From the NCBI GenBank assembly GCA_040544425.1, contig JBEONO010000011.1, positions 1 to 64,000 of the forward strand: a stretch of 64,000 nucleotides of DNA, written 5' to 3'. This document shows, piece by piece, positions 1 through 7,511 of the stretch; position 1 is the stretch's first letter, and every line of letters begins with the position of its first letter. The notes below the pieces were generated by a model, which saw nothing but the letters and a program-made list of their open reading frames with translations, had not been told where the DNA came from and did no database searches. The position numbers were made by a program, and so were the translations under genes. This stretch comes from Solimicrobium sp040544425. Lineage in GTDB: Bacteria; Pseudomonadota; Gammaproteobacteria; Burkholderiales; Burkholderiaceae_D.

Positions 1-44
1 GAGTAAAGCGGGGCAGCGCCGACCAGCTGCAATGAGGAAAATGG

Positions 45-77
45 ATGCAGCTTAAATTCTCTGAAATATTGTCTTGA
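45..77 (+). other. Short leader ORF or displaced true start of the poly-Ser gene
   Basis: A GAGGA Shine-Dalgarno-like stretch (34-38) lies 6 nt before the ATG at 45, which opens a 10-codon frame (MQLKFSEILS) ending in TGA at 75-77. That stop overlaps the TTG (74-76) that opens the long frame downstream, which itself has no ribosome site. Either this is a translationally coupled leader, or the real gene starts at 45 and a one-base change has broken the frame. Confidence 0.35.
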
Positions 78-1138
78 CCAATGGGTCCACTTTAGACACC
101 GCTTGCGTGGCGCTGGGGAAACTGCTGAAATATGCCTGCTCAACCGGGTCGGAAGTTTCGTATGGAGATCAATTGGCTGAGCATGCGCTTAATGAAATAT
201 TCGGCAGCGCCAGCAGCGCATCCTCATCAACGAAAGAAAAATTGCGCGGCTATTTCGACGTCTTTCAACAAAGCCATCCGTCAGCCAGTGCTCCAATCAC
301 CAAAGCTCTTGAAGCCTATCCGAAAACAGGAACGGCACCTTCGTCAAGTCTGGCTGGTTCGTCAGTTCCGTCAGAAGAATCGGATTCCGTACAACTGGAT
401 TTGCAAGCCTATAAACTTGCCGCGACTTTTCTCAGCAAGCTTACGGGAGAATCCAATGAAAAACAGAAAATCGAATTGACCGCGCAGGTCACTGGCGCTA
501 TTTTTGGCCCGGACAGTCGTTTTACTGACAAGGCCAAAACGACAATTCGAGCAGTTTTTGACTCCCTTGGAAATAAAATACCAATTATTAAATCTGAATC
601 CTCCTCCTCATCATCATCATCATCATCGTCGTCGTCGTCGTCGTCATCATCGTCGTCATCATCATCATCATCGTCGTCTTCCCCGATTTCGTCCTCGCCC
701 TCCAGCTACGCGAGCTCGCAAACAAGTTTCGATGAAAACATTAGCTTGCTGAAAAAGATCGCCGCTATGGAGAGAGGTTTGCAAGGCACAACTTCAGTAA
801 AATCAGGTGCTCCAGACTCAACTACCAAAGAATTTATTGAGAGTGGAACAAAGGCTGGCTGGCTGAAACGCGAAATAGCCAGCGCAGCACTTAAAGATCC
901 AAAACTGAATTTGGCAGTTCAAAAAATTACTGACCTTCGCAATCAAATATTAACCAAATCGTTGACTCTCGACCTTGGTGCTCCATTGATTGCTATGTTC
1001 AGATCAGACAACTACAACACCGCGACCCGCCAGTTGCTCAAAGCGTATTTGCTGCATTTTAAAGCGACAAACGCCCTGGCATCCAAACACAATTATTCAA
1101 TCGATTACTTCCTCAATAAAGTTGTGAAGGATGTATGA
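74..1138 (+). CDS. Unrecognised protein with internal duplication and 28-serine tract
   Basis: I do not recognise a family. The 354-residue product has no signal peptide or membrane segment. Residues about 10-68 and 112-170 look like a diverged internal duplication: both carry an IFG motif (42-44 and 143-145) followed by a K-rich helix ending YFDVF or VFDSL. They are followed by 28 consecutive serines (176-203) and an alpha-helical C-terminal domain of about 130 residues. The start is uncertain: a TTG without a ribosome site, with an in-frame stop at 53-55 and a better ATG in another frame at 45. A low-complexity linker between globular parts is common in secreted effectors, but that role is inference. 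Confidence 0.6.
   Translation: MTNGSTLDTACVALGKLLKYACSTGSEVSYGDQLAEHALNEIFGSASSASSSTKEKLRGYFDVFQQSHPSASAPITKALEAYPKTGTAPSSSLAGSSVPSEESDSVQLDLQAYKLAATFLSKLTGESNEKQKIELTAQVTGAIFGPDSRFTDKAKTTIRAVFDSLGNKIPIIKSESSSSSSSSSSSSSSSSSSSSSSSSSSSSPISSSPSSYASSQTSFDENISLLKKIAAMERGLQGTTSVKSGAPDSTTKEFIESGTKAGWLKREIASAALKDPKLNLAVQKITDLRNQILTKSLTLDLGAPLIAMFRSDNYNTATRQLLKAYLLHFKATNALASKHNYSIDYFLNKVVKDV
599..682 (+). repeat. TCN trinucleotide microsatellite encoding poly-Ser
   Basis: Twenty-eight successive serine codons, almost all TCA or TCG in blocks (six TCA, six TCG, then mixed), form an in-frame trinucleotide repeat. Slippage would change linker length without breaking the frame. Another frame reads as His/Arg-rich, which is only a shadow. 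Confidence 0.9.
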
Positions 1139-1244
1139 GCCTGCAATCCAACTAAAATGATTTGCAAATCAAAGGTCACCAGACGCATCAGATTTTATTT
1201 GCTTTGGACAGGACTTTGACTTTCAAATGCGCTATGATCGCCTG

Positions 1245-1272
1245 TCTCGGCCTAAGCCCGAGAGACAGATTT
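1245..1272 (+). terminator. Weak hairpin with T-rich tail
   Basis: TCTCGG (1245-1250) pairs with CCGAGA (1258-1263) around a 7-nt loop and is followed by GACAGATTTTT. It lies between the poly-Ser gene and the WG-repeat gene and could terminate the former. The stem is short. Confidence 0.3.
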
Positions 1273-1300
1273 TTCATACCGTTTTTTGGAAGACAAAGTA

Positions 1301-2485
1301 ATGCAGAAATTTTTGATTGCACTCATATTGCTGGCGATTTCCATGACGTTGGCACAAACCGCCAGCTCCCAACCAGGTAAGCCGCAATATAAATTGCTCA
1401 CTGACGACAAGTACGACGGTGCCACGGATTTTTCTGAAGGGCTGGCAGCAGTCAAGGTCAATCATCAATGGGGATTTATTGACCGCACCGGCAAGATGGT
1501 GATTCCAGCGCAGTTTAATCCCTGGCAGCAGCAATTCAATGCCCGCTTTTCTGAAGGACTCGTTGCGGTAAGTCGTGTGCTGGATAAACCCAGTGGCAAG
1601 GAAATCCACGACCCGTTCGGGGCAAAATGGGGATTTGCCGACAAGACCGGCAAAGTCGTCATCGCGCCCAGATTCGATGGCGACTATTATTCCCCGCCAC
1701 ACTTTGCCAACGGGCTGGCGGTGATCAGTGGACGTTTTATCGGCACGACCATCAAGACAGCCGGGCTCAATACCAAATACGGTTATATCGACAAGACCGG
1801 CAAATTTGTGATCCCGCAAATTTACGATGACGCCCTGGATTTTTACGAAGATTTGGCCTCGGTCAAACTAGGAGACAAATATGGCTTCATCGACAAAACC
1901 GGCAAGCTGGTGATCCCCGCCATGTATGACGCCCCCTCCTATTTTAAAGACGGCATTGCGATTGTCGTGCAAAACAAGATCAGCTTCGCGATCGACAAAC
2001 AGAACAAAAAAGTGCTTGAAAAAGGCTTTTCGGAATTAAGCCCATTTTTCGAAGGTCTGGCCAGGTTCGAAGAAAATGACAAAATCGGGTTTATTGATAT
2101 TAAAGGCAATGTCAAAATCAAACCGACCCTGGATTTCGGCAATCCACAATCCCAACGCATGATGTATTTTTCGGAAGGACTGTGTATTTTTGAAGACGGC
2201 GCGAGCGCACCGCGCGACAAACAAGGCAATTTTCACGGCAAGTTTGGCTACATCAACAAAGACGGCAAGGTGGCGATTCCGGCCCAGTTTGATTATGCAG
2301 GTCCGTTTAAAAACGGCCTGGCAATTGTTTCTCAAAGCGGCTATTACGGCTACATCGACAAGACCGGCAAATTCGTCATTCAACCGGTCTTTGCCAACGC
2401 TGGCTATTTCATTGATGGTATCGCGCGCGTGTCGGGCGGCGGTGGATTTGCTGACTACAAATATCGGTTCATTAAACTGAACTAG
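1301..2485 (+). CDS. WG-repeat protein, exported
   Basis: A 394-residue protein built from WG repeats (PF14903 type). Motifs such as YGYIDKTGKFVI, YGFIDKTGKLVI and FGYINKDGKVAI recur about every 50 residues, each followed by FxxGLAxV-like strands. The N-terminus (MQKFLIALILLAISMTLA, then QTASSQ) is a signal peptide, so the repeats should fold in the periplasm or outside the cell. The ATG at 1301 is preferred over an in-frame TTG at 1286 because GGAAG (1288-1292) lies 8 nt upstream. WG repeats are thought to be beta-rich binding modules and no enzymatic activity is expected. The exact role is unknown. Confidence 0.85.
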   Translation: MQKFLIALILLAISMTLAQTASSQPGKPQYKLLTDDKYDGATDFSEGLAAVKVNHQWGFIDRTGKMVIPAQFNPWQQQFNARFSEGLVAVSRVLDKPSGKEIHDPFGAKWGFADKTGKVVIAPRFDGDYYSPPHFANGLAVISGRFIGTTIKTAGLNTKYGYIDKTGKFVIPQIYDDALDFYEDLASVKLGDKYGFIDKTGKLVIPAMYDAPSYFKDGIAIVVQNKISFAIDKQNKKVLEKGFSELSPFFEGLARFEENDKIGFIDIKGNVKIKPTLDFGNPQSQRMMYFSEGLCIFEDGASAPRDKQGNFHGKFGYINKDGKVAIPAQFDYAGPFKNGLAIVSQSGYYGYIDKTGKFVIQPVFANAGYFIDGIARVSGGGGFADYKYRFIKLN

Positions 2486-2494
2486 TCGAATTGG

Positions 2495-2520
2495 CCACAC
2501 CCGCTTTGAAGTGAGTGTGG
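2495..2520 (+). terminator. Possible hairpin downstream of the WG-repeat gene
   Basis: CCACAC (2495-2500) pairs with GTGTGG (2515-2520), with partial pairing continuing inward around CTTTGAAG. No T-tract follows, so if it terminates it is not a classic intrinsic terminator. Confidence 0.25.
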
Positions 2521-2544
2521 TTCATCGAAAAACCTGCAGCTTAT

Positions 2545-2610
2545 GCAGCCAAAGTTTTGCAGCCAAAGTTTTGCAGCCAAAGTTTTGCAGCCAAAGTTAT
2601 GCAGCCAAAA
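2545..2610. repeat. 14-bp tandem repeat, about five copies
   Basis: The unit GCAGCCAAAGTTTT repeats with exact 14-bp spacing at 2545, 2559, 2573 and 2587, with a partial fifth copy at 2601. Copies 4 and 5 differ by TTA for TTT. The array runs through the stop codon (2597-2599) and last codons of the minus-strand nemA-like gene. Confidence 0.9.
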
Positions 2611-3664
2611 CTGGATAGTCGGTATAACCGACCTTACGGTCAGGCAGGCCGGCGCCATAGAAAGTCTCAGGATGGTAAGGGTTCATCGGCGCGTTTAATT
2701 CGAGGCGATGTGGGAGATCCGGATTGGAAATAAAATCCTTGCCAAACGCCACCGCATCCGCCTCACCGGCTTCGATAATTTGCTGCGCAGTCTCACGGTT
2801 GAATCCTTCGTTCGCGATCAGCACTCCACCAAATCGTTTTTTCAACTCAGCGCTGATGCTGTCGTCACGTTTTGCTTCACGGGTGAAGATAAACGCAATA
2901 CCGCGCTTGCCCAATTGTTCGGCAACGTAGCCGAAGGTTGCCAATGGATTTGAGTCAGCCATCGTATGTGAATCGCAGCGCGGTGCCAGATGCATCCCCA
3001 CGCGGCCGGCACCCCATACCGAGATCGCGGCATCGGTCACTTCCAGCATCAGGCGGGCCCGATTTTCGATCGAACCACCATAGATATCCGTACGATGATT
3101 GCTGCCGTCCTGCAGGAACTGGTCAAGCAGATAGCCATTCGCGCCGTGAATTTCCACACCATCAAAACCGGCCAGTTTGGCGTTCTCGGCACCTTTGCGA
3201 TAGGCTTCAACGATGCCGGGCATTTCGGACAGTTCCAGTGCACGCGGCACGACGTAACCAGTCTTGGGGCGAATCAGACTGACGTGCCCCTCTGGCGCGA
3301 TTGCACTTGGCGCGACCGGCAATTCGCCATTCAGATACTGCGGATGGGAAATCCGGCCGACGTGCCACAACTGCAGCATGATCCGGCCACCGACCTCATG
3401 CACTGCTTTGGTAACCAGCTTCCAGCCTTCGACCTGCGCGTCCGACCAGATGCCCGGCGTGTCTGGATAACCGACGCCTTGCGCTGATACCGAGGTGGCT
3501 TCGGTAATCATCAGACCGGCACTGGCGCGCTGGGTATAATATTCGGCCATCAGGGCATTCGGTACGCGACCTTCATCGGCACGGCAACGGGTCAGCGGTG
3601 CCAACACCACACGATTCGGAAGTTGTAAGTCGCCGACTTTCAGGGCTTGGTTCAAAATAGTCAT
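2597..3664 (-). CDS. nemA: Old Yellow Enzyme, N-ethylmaleimide/alkene reductase
   Basis: FMN-dependent reductase of 355 residues, the usual NemA/OYE length. It reduces activated alkenes, nitro compounds and electrophiles with NAD(P)H. Family marks visible are LAPLTRCRA near the N-terminus, the HxxNxYLLDQFL-type segment (HGANGYLLDQFLQDG) and YGGSIENRARL. The ATG at 3664 has AAGGAA about 6 nt upstream; an in-frame ATG farther up would run through the regulator gene. It lies 14 bp after an ArsR-family gene in the same direction, suggesting a repressor-enzyme operon induced by electrophiles. The C-terminus ends inside a 14-bp tandem repeat. Confidence 0.9.
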   Translation of the reverse strand: MTILNQALKVGDLQLPNRVVLAPLTRCRADEGRVPNALMAEYYTQRASAGLMITEATSVSAQGVGYPDTPGIWSDAQVEGWKLVTKAVHEVGGRIMLQLWHVGRISHPQYLNGELPVAPSAIAPEGHVSLIRPKTGYVVPRALELSEMPGIVEAYRKGAENAKLAGFDGVEIHGANGYLLDQFLQDGSNHRTDIYGGSIENRARLMLEVTDAAISVWGAGRVGMHLAPRCDSHTMADSNPLATFGYVAEQLGKRGIAFIFTREAKRDDSISAELKKRFGGVLIANEGFNRETAQQIIEAGEADAVAFGKDFISNPDLPHRLELNAPMNPYHPETFYGAGLPDRKVGYTDYPVLAA

Positions 3665-3678
3665 GTTGTATTCCTTAA

Positions 3679-3993
3679 TTAAAGTTGATGATTTATTTGC
3701 TGCAAAAATTTCTCGATCAGCGGTTCGTTGCGCGAGTAAAAAATCCATTGTCCGACTTTGTGCGAGGTGATCAGCCCAGCCTTTTGCAGGGTCGCCAAAT
3801 GCACCGAGATGGTTGAATGCGACAGTTCCGATTTTTCAAATATCTGACCGGCACACACGCCAAGCTCCAGAGAATGTTCTTGGTGCGGGAACGATTTTTC
3901 CGGATCTTTTAACCAGACCAGCATCTCTCTGCGCACCGGATGCGCCAGGGCTTTTATGATTTCATCCAGATCTGGAGACGGTTTCTTGGCCAT
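3679..3993 (-). CDS. ArsR-family winged-helix repressor
   Basis: A 104-residue regulator. HPVRREMLVWL opens the winged-helix fold, a recognition helix SHSTISVHLATLQ sits near residues 58-70, and the wing reads HKVGQWIFYSRNE. A single cysteine (Cys47, GVCAG) is present; there is no CxCx metal site, so sensing by cysteine modification rather than metal is an attractive idea, as for other NemA regulators. It is the first gene of a two-gene unit with the reductase, and a palindrome lies 45-70 bp upstream of its start. Confidence 0.85.
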   Translation of the reverse strand: MAKKPSPDLDEIIKALAHPVRREMLVWLKDPEKSFPHQEHSLELGVCAGQIFEKSELSHSTISVHLATLQKAGLITSHKVGQWIFYSRNEPLIEKFLQQINHQL

Positions 3994-4037
3994 GAAGATT
4001 GTGTTTGGTTAAATTATATTTCGTCATTTATCGAACC

Positions 4038-4061
4038 TTATTTCGTTTAAATTCGAAATAA
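4038..4061. promoter_or_regulatory. Candidate ArsR operator palindrome
   Basis: TTATTTCG (4038-4045) and CGAAATAA (4054-4061) form a perfect 8-bp inverted repeat around an A/T-rich 8-bp centre. It sits in the promoter region of the arsR-nemA unit, where an ArsR dimer would be expected to bind. Related TTTCG/TCGAA half-sites occur just to the left. Confidence 0.5.
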
Positions 4062-4285
4062 GATTCGCATTATATCCAAATAAAAAAATCTGTGCGGGCT
4101 GACACTTTATTCTGCATATTGTGTCCCTGCTTCGAAACTACTCAGCTAAGCAAAGTCTTCTACCAGTCCGAACTAGCCGACCTTTTCTCATTGGGTTTAA
4201 TAGTGTGGTAACGTGCCACTTTCACAATTAAAATTCGGTTCATCTGACGTACCCATAAACCATGACCAATTTGAGGGATCAAGCG

Positions 4286-5059
4286 ATGTATTCATTTTTA
4301 GAAAAACCCAGGCAAACTTTATTTTTAGTGTCGAGTATCGTCATCGCCATGCTGGTCGCGTTTAGTCCAGCGCGAGCGGTTGAAGTATCGCAGCTTAACG
4401 TCATTGAAACTGGCCGCCCGGCCGAAGACTTCGCACGCGATCAGGAACGCAAACCGGCTGACATGCTGGTATTTGCGCAAATCAAACCCGGACAGACCGT
4501 CGTCGACTATATTCCCGGCAGAGGTTATTTCACCCGTCTGTTCAGTAATGCCGTGGGGGTGCAGGGAACGGTATATTCAGTGGTACCGCAATTCCTGATA
4601 GAGAAATTCAAGGATCGTCCACGCCCGCCGTCAGTCTCGCTTGAAACAGGACACGCCAACGTGCACGATGCGATATCGGATGGCACGACCTTAAACGTCC
4701 CCGCAAAAGTAGATCTGGTCTGGACCTCGCAGAATTATCATGATGTGCACAATGGCGCAGGACCAAAGGTCACGGCGGATATGAACAAGGCGGTGTTCGA
4801 CGCGCTCAGGCCTGGCGGACTGTATATTGTGCTGGATCACGCCGCAGGCGCTGGACAGGACGACACCACCATGACCAGGCTGCACCGGATTGATCGCGCC
4901 ATTGTGATCAAGGAAGTGACGGCTGCCGGATTTATACTGGATGGAGAATCGACGGTACTGAACAATCCAGCCGATCCACATGATGCAGCCGTATTTGACC
5001 CTTCGATTCGCGGCAAGACAGATCAGTTTATCCTGCGCTTTAAAAAACCGTTGAAGTAA
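4286..5059 (+). CDS. Exported methyltransferase-like protein (COG4798 type)
   Basis: A 257-residue protein resembling the predicted class I methyltransferases of COG4798. The SAM-loop position reads VVDYIPGRGYFTRLF, where usual enzymes have DxGxGxG. DLVWTSQNYHD and LRPGGLYIVLDHAAG match later Rossmann strands. A signal peptide is clear (hydrophobic VSSIVIAMLVAF, then ARA-V cleavage). The ATG at 4286 is chosen because GAGGG lies 8 nt upstream; the ATG at 4262 has none. A methyltransferase fold exported to the periplasm, where SAM is absent, is odd but typical of this family. The substrate is unknown. Confidence 0.7.
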   Translation: MYSFLEKPRQTLFLVSSIVIAMLVAFSPARAVEVSQLNVIETGRPAEDFARDQERKPADMLVFAQIKPGQTVVDYIPGRGYFTRLFSNAVGVQGTVYSVVPQFLIEKFKDRPRPPSVSLETGHANVHDAISDGTTLNVPAKVDLVWTSQNYHDVHNGAGPKVTADMNKAVFDALRPGGLYIVLDHAAGAGQDDTTMTRLHRIDRAIVIKEVTAAGFILDGESTVLNNPADPHDAAVFDPSIRGKTDQFILRFKKPLK

Positions 5060-5088
5060 GTCTGAACAACTCTATCGAAAGGGAGAAT

Positions 5089-5775
5089 ATGAAAATCAAA
5101 TCAATGTTAGCCGTGATCGCAGTAGCAGGTTTCGTCAACAGCGCGTGGTCTGGCTCGCTGGCCGATATCAGTAACGCCGAAGCCGGTAATGGTTTGCGTG
5201 CTGCACTTGAAAAAGGCGCGGAATCGGCAGTCGGAAAACTGGGCGTGGAAAACGGATTCCTGTCCAACGATAAAGTCAAGATTCAGCTGCCAAGTGCACT
5301 GGCAAAAGCCGATTCAATACTGCGCATGACCGGGCAAGGTGCGAAAATGGATGAGCTGGTCACGTCAATGAACCATGCTGCAGAGCAGGCCGTTCCACTG
5401 GCCAAGCCCCTGCTGATGAACGCCATTAAATCCATGACGGTGACGGATGCAAAAAATATTTTGTCGGGCGGCGACACGTCCGTGACCGATTTCTTCCGGC
5501 AAAAGACTGCCACACAGCTAATTGCGCAATTCAAGCCTAAAGTAAAATCCATCACGGATAAAAATGGCCTGGCCGGAAAATATAATTCCGTGATGGGCCC
5601 GGCTGCTGAATATGGCATTGTCCCGCCGCAGCAGGCCAACGTCGAATCTTATGTGACGGAACGCGCCATTGACGGTTTGTACTTGATGATAGGCGAGGAA
5701 GAAAAAGCGATTCGCAAAGACCCGATCGGAGCCGGCAGCAAGGTAATTGAGCAGGTTTTTGGGTTATTAAAGTAG
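5089..5775 (+). CDS. DUF4197 exported protein
   Basis: A 228-residue protein with a signal peptide (MKIKSMLAVIAVAGFVNSAWS) and the layout of DUF4197: GLRAALEKGAESAVGKLG near the start, a central FFRQKTATQL helix, and a C-terminal ERAIDGLYLMIGEEEKAIR followed by DP. The family is widespread in Gram-negative bacteria with no established function. GGGAG lies 6-7 nt before the ATG. It follows the methyltransferase-like gene by 29 bp and may be cotranscribed. Confidence 0.85.
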   Translation: MKIKSMLAVIAVAGFVNSAWSGSLADISNAEAGNGLRAALEKGAESAVGKLGVENGFLSNDKVKIQLPSALAKADSILRMTGQGAKMDELVTSMNHAAEQAVPLAKPLLMNAIKSMTVTDAKNILSGGDTSVTDFFRQKTATQLIAQFKPKVKSITDKNGLAGKYNSVMGPAAEYGIVPPQQANVESYVTERAIDGLYLMIGEEEKAIRKDPIGAGSKVIEQVFGLLK

Positions 5776-5792
5776 ATCTTTCCCTCGCACGT

Positions 5793-5823
5793 AAAAAAAC
5801 GCATCATGCAAAAACATGATGCG
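5793..5823 (-). terminator. Intrinsic terminator of the TonB-domain gene
   Basis: CGCATCATG (5800-5808) and CATGATGCG (5815-5823) form a perfect 9-bp stem with a 6-nt loop. Read on the minus strand it is followed by seven T (5799 to 5793), so it terminates the minus-strand gene; it may also stop plus-strand transcripts. Confidence 0.85.
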
Positions 5824-5852
5824 CCAATGTACTACTCAGGAATTCAATTCAA

Positions 5853-6197
5853 TTAGTCCAGTTTCCAGGCAAATTCCACTTTTGCCCACAGCGCGTCTGG
5901 CTTGCCGTCTTTCATACCAGGTTTAAATTTGCACTGGCTGAAGGCGCTTAATGCGGCTTTGTCCAGCGTCTTGCTGCCGCTTGATTTTTCAATTTTGGAA
6001 TCGGCGACATGGCCGTCTGGTGGTACCAGGAACATCAATGCGACTGTACCCTGCTCTTCGTTCATCAGTGCTGCTTTCGGATACTTCGGTGCGTCGCAAG
6101 ATTTTGCGTCAAGGACAGGCGACACTTCGCCCGCAAATGCCGAAGCGGTTGCGCAAATCATTATCGATGATGCAAGTGTGATCAACAAAGCCTTCAT
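5853..6197 (-). CDS. Minimal TonB C-terminal domain protein, exported
   Basis: A 114-residue protein: signal peptide (MKALLITLASSIMICATASAFA) then a lone TonB C-terminal fold, with YPKAALMNEEQGTVALMFLV and DKAALSAFSQCKF matching the conserved YPxxAxxxxxxGxVxxxxxV and AAxxAxxxxxF pattern. The transmembrane anchor and proline-rich spacer of true TonB are missing, so it is a periplasmic TonB-like domain rather than an energy transducer. Two cysteines (in KSCDAP and SQCKF) could form a disulfide. It stands alone, with its own terminator. Confidence 0.75.
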   Translation of the reverse strand: MKALLITLASSIMICATASAFAGEVSPVLDAKSCDAPKYPKAALMNEEQGTVALMFLVPPDGHVADSKIEKSSGSKTLDKAALSAFSQCKFKPGMKDGKPDALWAKVEFAWKLD

Positions 6198-6531
6198 AAG
6201 CCAGATTCCTATTCAATAGTTGAATTAATAAAAGTGTACGCAAGCGTATGCTACTGAATTGGTTAACGGTGCCGCACCGCACAACTTTAGTGCCACATGG
6301 AAATATTTTTTATCGGAAATGGTTTATTGCTATCGTTTGGCTGTCAATCAACAATTTCTGGACACGGCAAGGAGGCCTGAAAAAATGCGCGGCAGTTTAC
6401 CAATGGGCTTGTGTCAGGCACCAAAGCAAGGCGTTGCTTATTTTGTCGTTTATTGATAGCGTCTCGGGGCCATTTGATCGCACTGTCACGCGACGACAAT
6501 CAAATCAGATCGAATTTAACAATGGGAAGCG
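6198..6531. other. Intergenic stretch with one possible micro-ORF
   Basis: Between two divergent exported proteins. It holds promoters for both sides, not individually resolvable by eye, and a possible small ORF at 6385-6456. No repeat or RNA gene was seen. Confidence 0.5.
6385..6456 (+). CDS. Possible 23-residue peptide
   Basis: A strong AAGGAGG (6369-6375) lies 9 nt before an ATG opening a 23-codon frame, MRGSLPMGLCQAPKQGVAYF then VVY. There is no family resemblance. The ribosome site is its only support; chance is possible. Confidence 0.25.
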   Translation: MRGSLPMGLCQAPKQGVAYFVVY

Positions 6532-7482
6532 ATGATGAGAATATTTTTTCGACAATGCAGTCTTGCCCTGCTGGCCATCCTTTACCTCACATTGGCGGAC
6601 CGCGCGCAGGCAACTGATCTTGGCGCCGCCAGTCGGCTCGAGCTGGTGGTGCTTGGGTCTGGCGGCCCGGGCGCGACGGGCCGGGCGGGTTCGAGCTACC
6701 TGGTCATGCTGGATCACGTTCCGCGGATTCTGGTTGACGCTGGTCCCGGTTCGTTTGCAAGGCTGGGGGAGGCGCATCTGTCACTCTATGATACAGACGT
6801 CGTCCTGCTGACTCATCTGCACATCGATCACACCGGCGAATTGCCAGGGCTGTTCAAAGCCAGGGCGGTATCGGGTGACGGACCGATCACCTTCCAGATA
6901 TTTGGACCAAACGGGAGAACTGGAAACCATGACGATGCCACTTTTCCATCAACAACCCGGTTGATGCATTTATTGTTTGATAAAGACGGTGCTTACGGCT
7001 ATCTGCGTGACTTTTCCTCTCCAGTCACAATCAAAGCCCATGATATTTCAACGGCCCTGAACAAAAAACCGATCACCATCTTCAGTACCGGGGACCTTAA
7101 AATCAGCGCAGTCGCTGGACACCATCGTGATGCGCCAGCAGTCATTTACCGCATCGACTACGCCGGAAAGAGCATCACTTTCAGTGGCGACATCGATACC
7201 AGGGGACTGCCCGGCCTGAGCGCAATCGCCCATGACACCGACCTGCTGGTATTTAATTCAGTGGTACTCGATCCGCCAGGCTCACCGGAAATCTTGTACA
7301 CCTTACACACTCCACCGAAAGCGATCGGCGAACTGGCCAGACAGGCGGGTGTGAAACAACTGCTGCTCAGTCACTTGTCCCCCGCCGTGGACAATGCGCG
7401 TGACGAGATTAAGACATCGATACAGGCCACCTATCAGGGCCCGCTAACCTTCGCCGAAGACGGAATGCATGTAGCTCCGTAA
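6532..7482 (+). CDS. Exported metallo-beta-lactamase-fold hydrolase
   Basis: A 316-residue MBL-fold protein of the RNase Z/arylsulfatase-like group. The metal motif HLHIDH is at residues 95-100, further ligands fit AGHHRDAP and SGDIDTRG, and SHLSP follows near the C-terminus. A signal peptide (RQCSLALLAILYLTLADRAQA) puts it in the periplasm, which excludes a tRNA-processing role. GGGAAG lies just upstream of two tandem ATG codons (6532, 6535). The substrate is unknown; an ester, sulfate or lactone is possible. Confidence 0.8.
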   Translation: MMRIFFRQCSLALLAILYLTLADRAQATDLGAASRLELVVLGSGGPGATGRAGSSYLVMLDHVPRILVDAGPGSFARLGEAHLSLYDTDVVLLTHLHIDHTGELPGLFKARAVSGDGPITFQIFGPNGRTGNHDDATFPSTTRLMHLLFDKDGAYGYLRDFSSPVTIKAHDISTALNKKPITIFSTGDLKISAVAGHHRDAPAVIYRIDYAGKSITFSGDIDTRGLPGLSAIAHDTDLLVFNSVVLDPPGSPEILYTLHTPPKAIGELARQAGVKQLLLSHLSPAVDNARDEIKTSIQATYQGPLTFAEDGMHVAP

Positions 7483-7511
7483 AGAGCATCAGACCGCCTT
7501 CAGCGCTGCTG

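Noticed and set aside
504..752. His/Arg-rich frame over the serine repeat
   Set aside because: It is only another reading of the TCN microsatellite inside the poly-Ser gene.
2545..2610. Short repeats as a CRISPR array
   Set aside because: Direct 14-bp tandem copies with no spacers.
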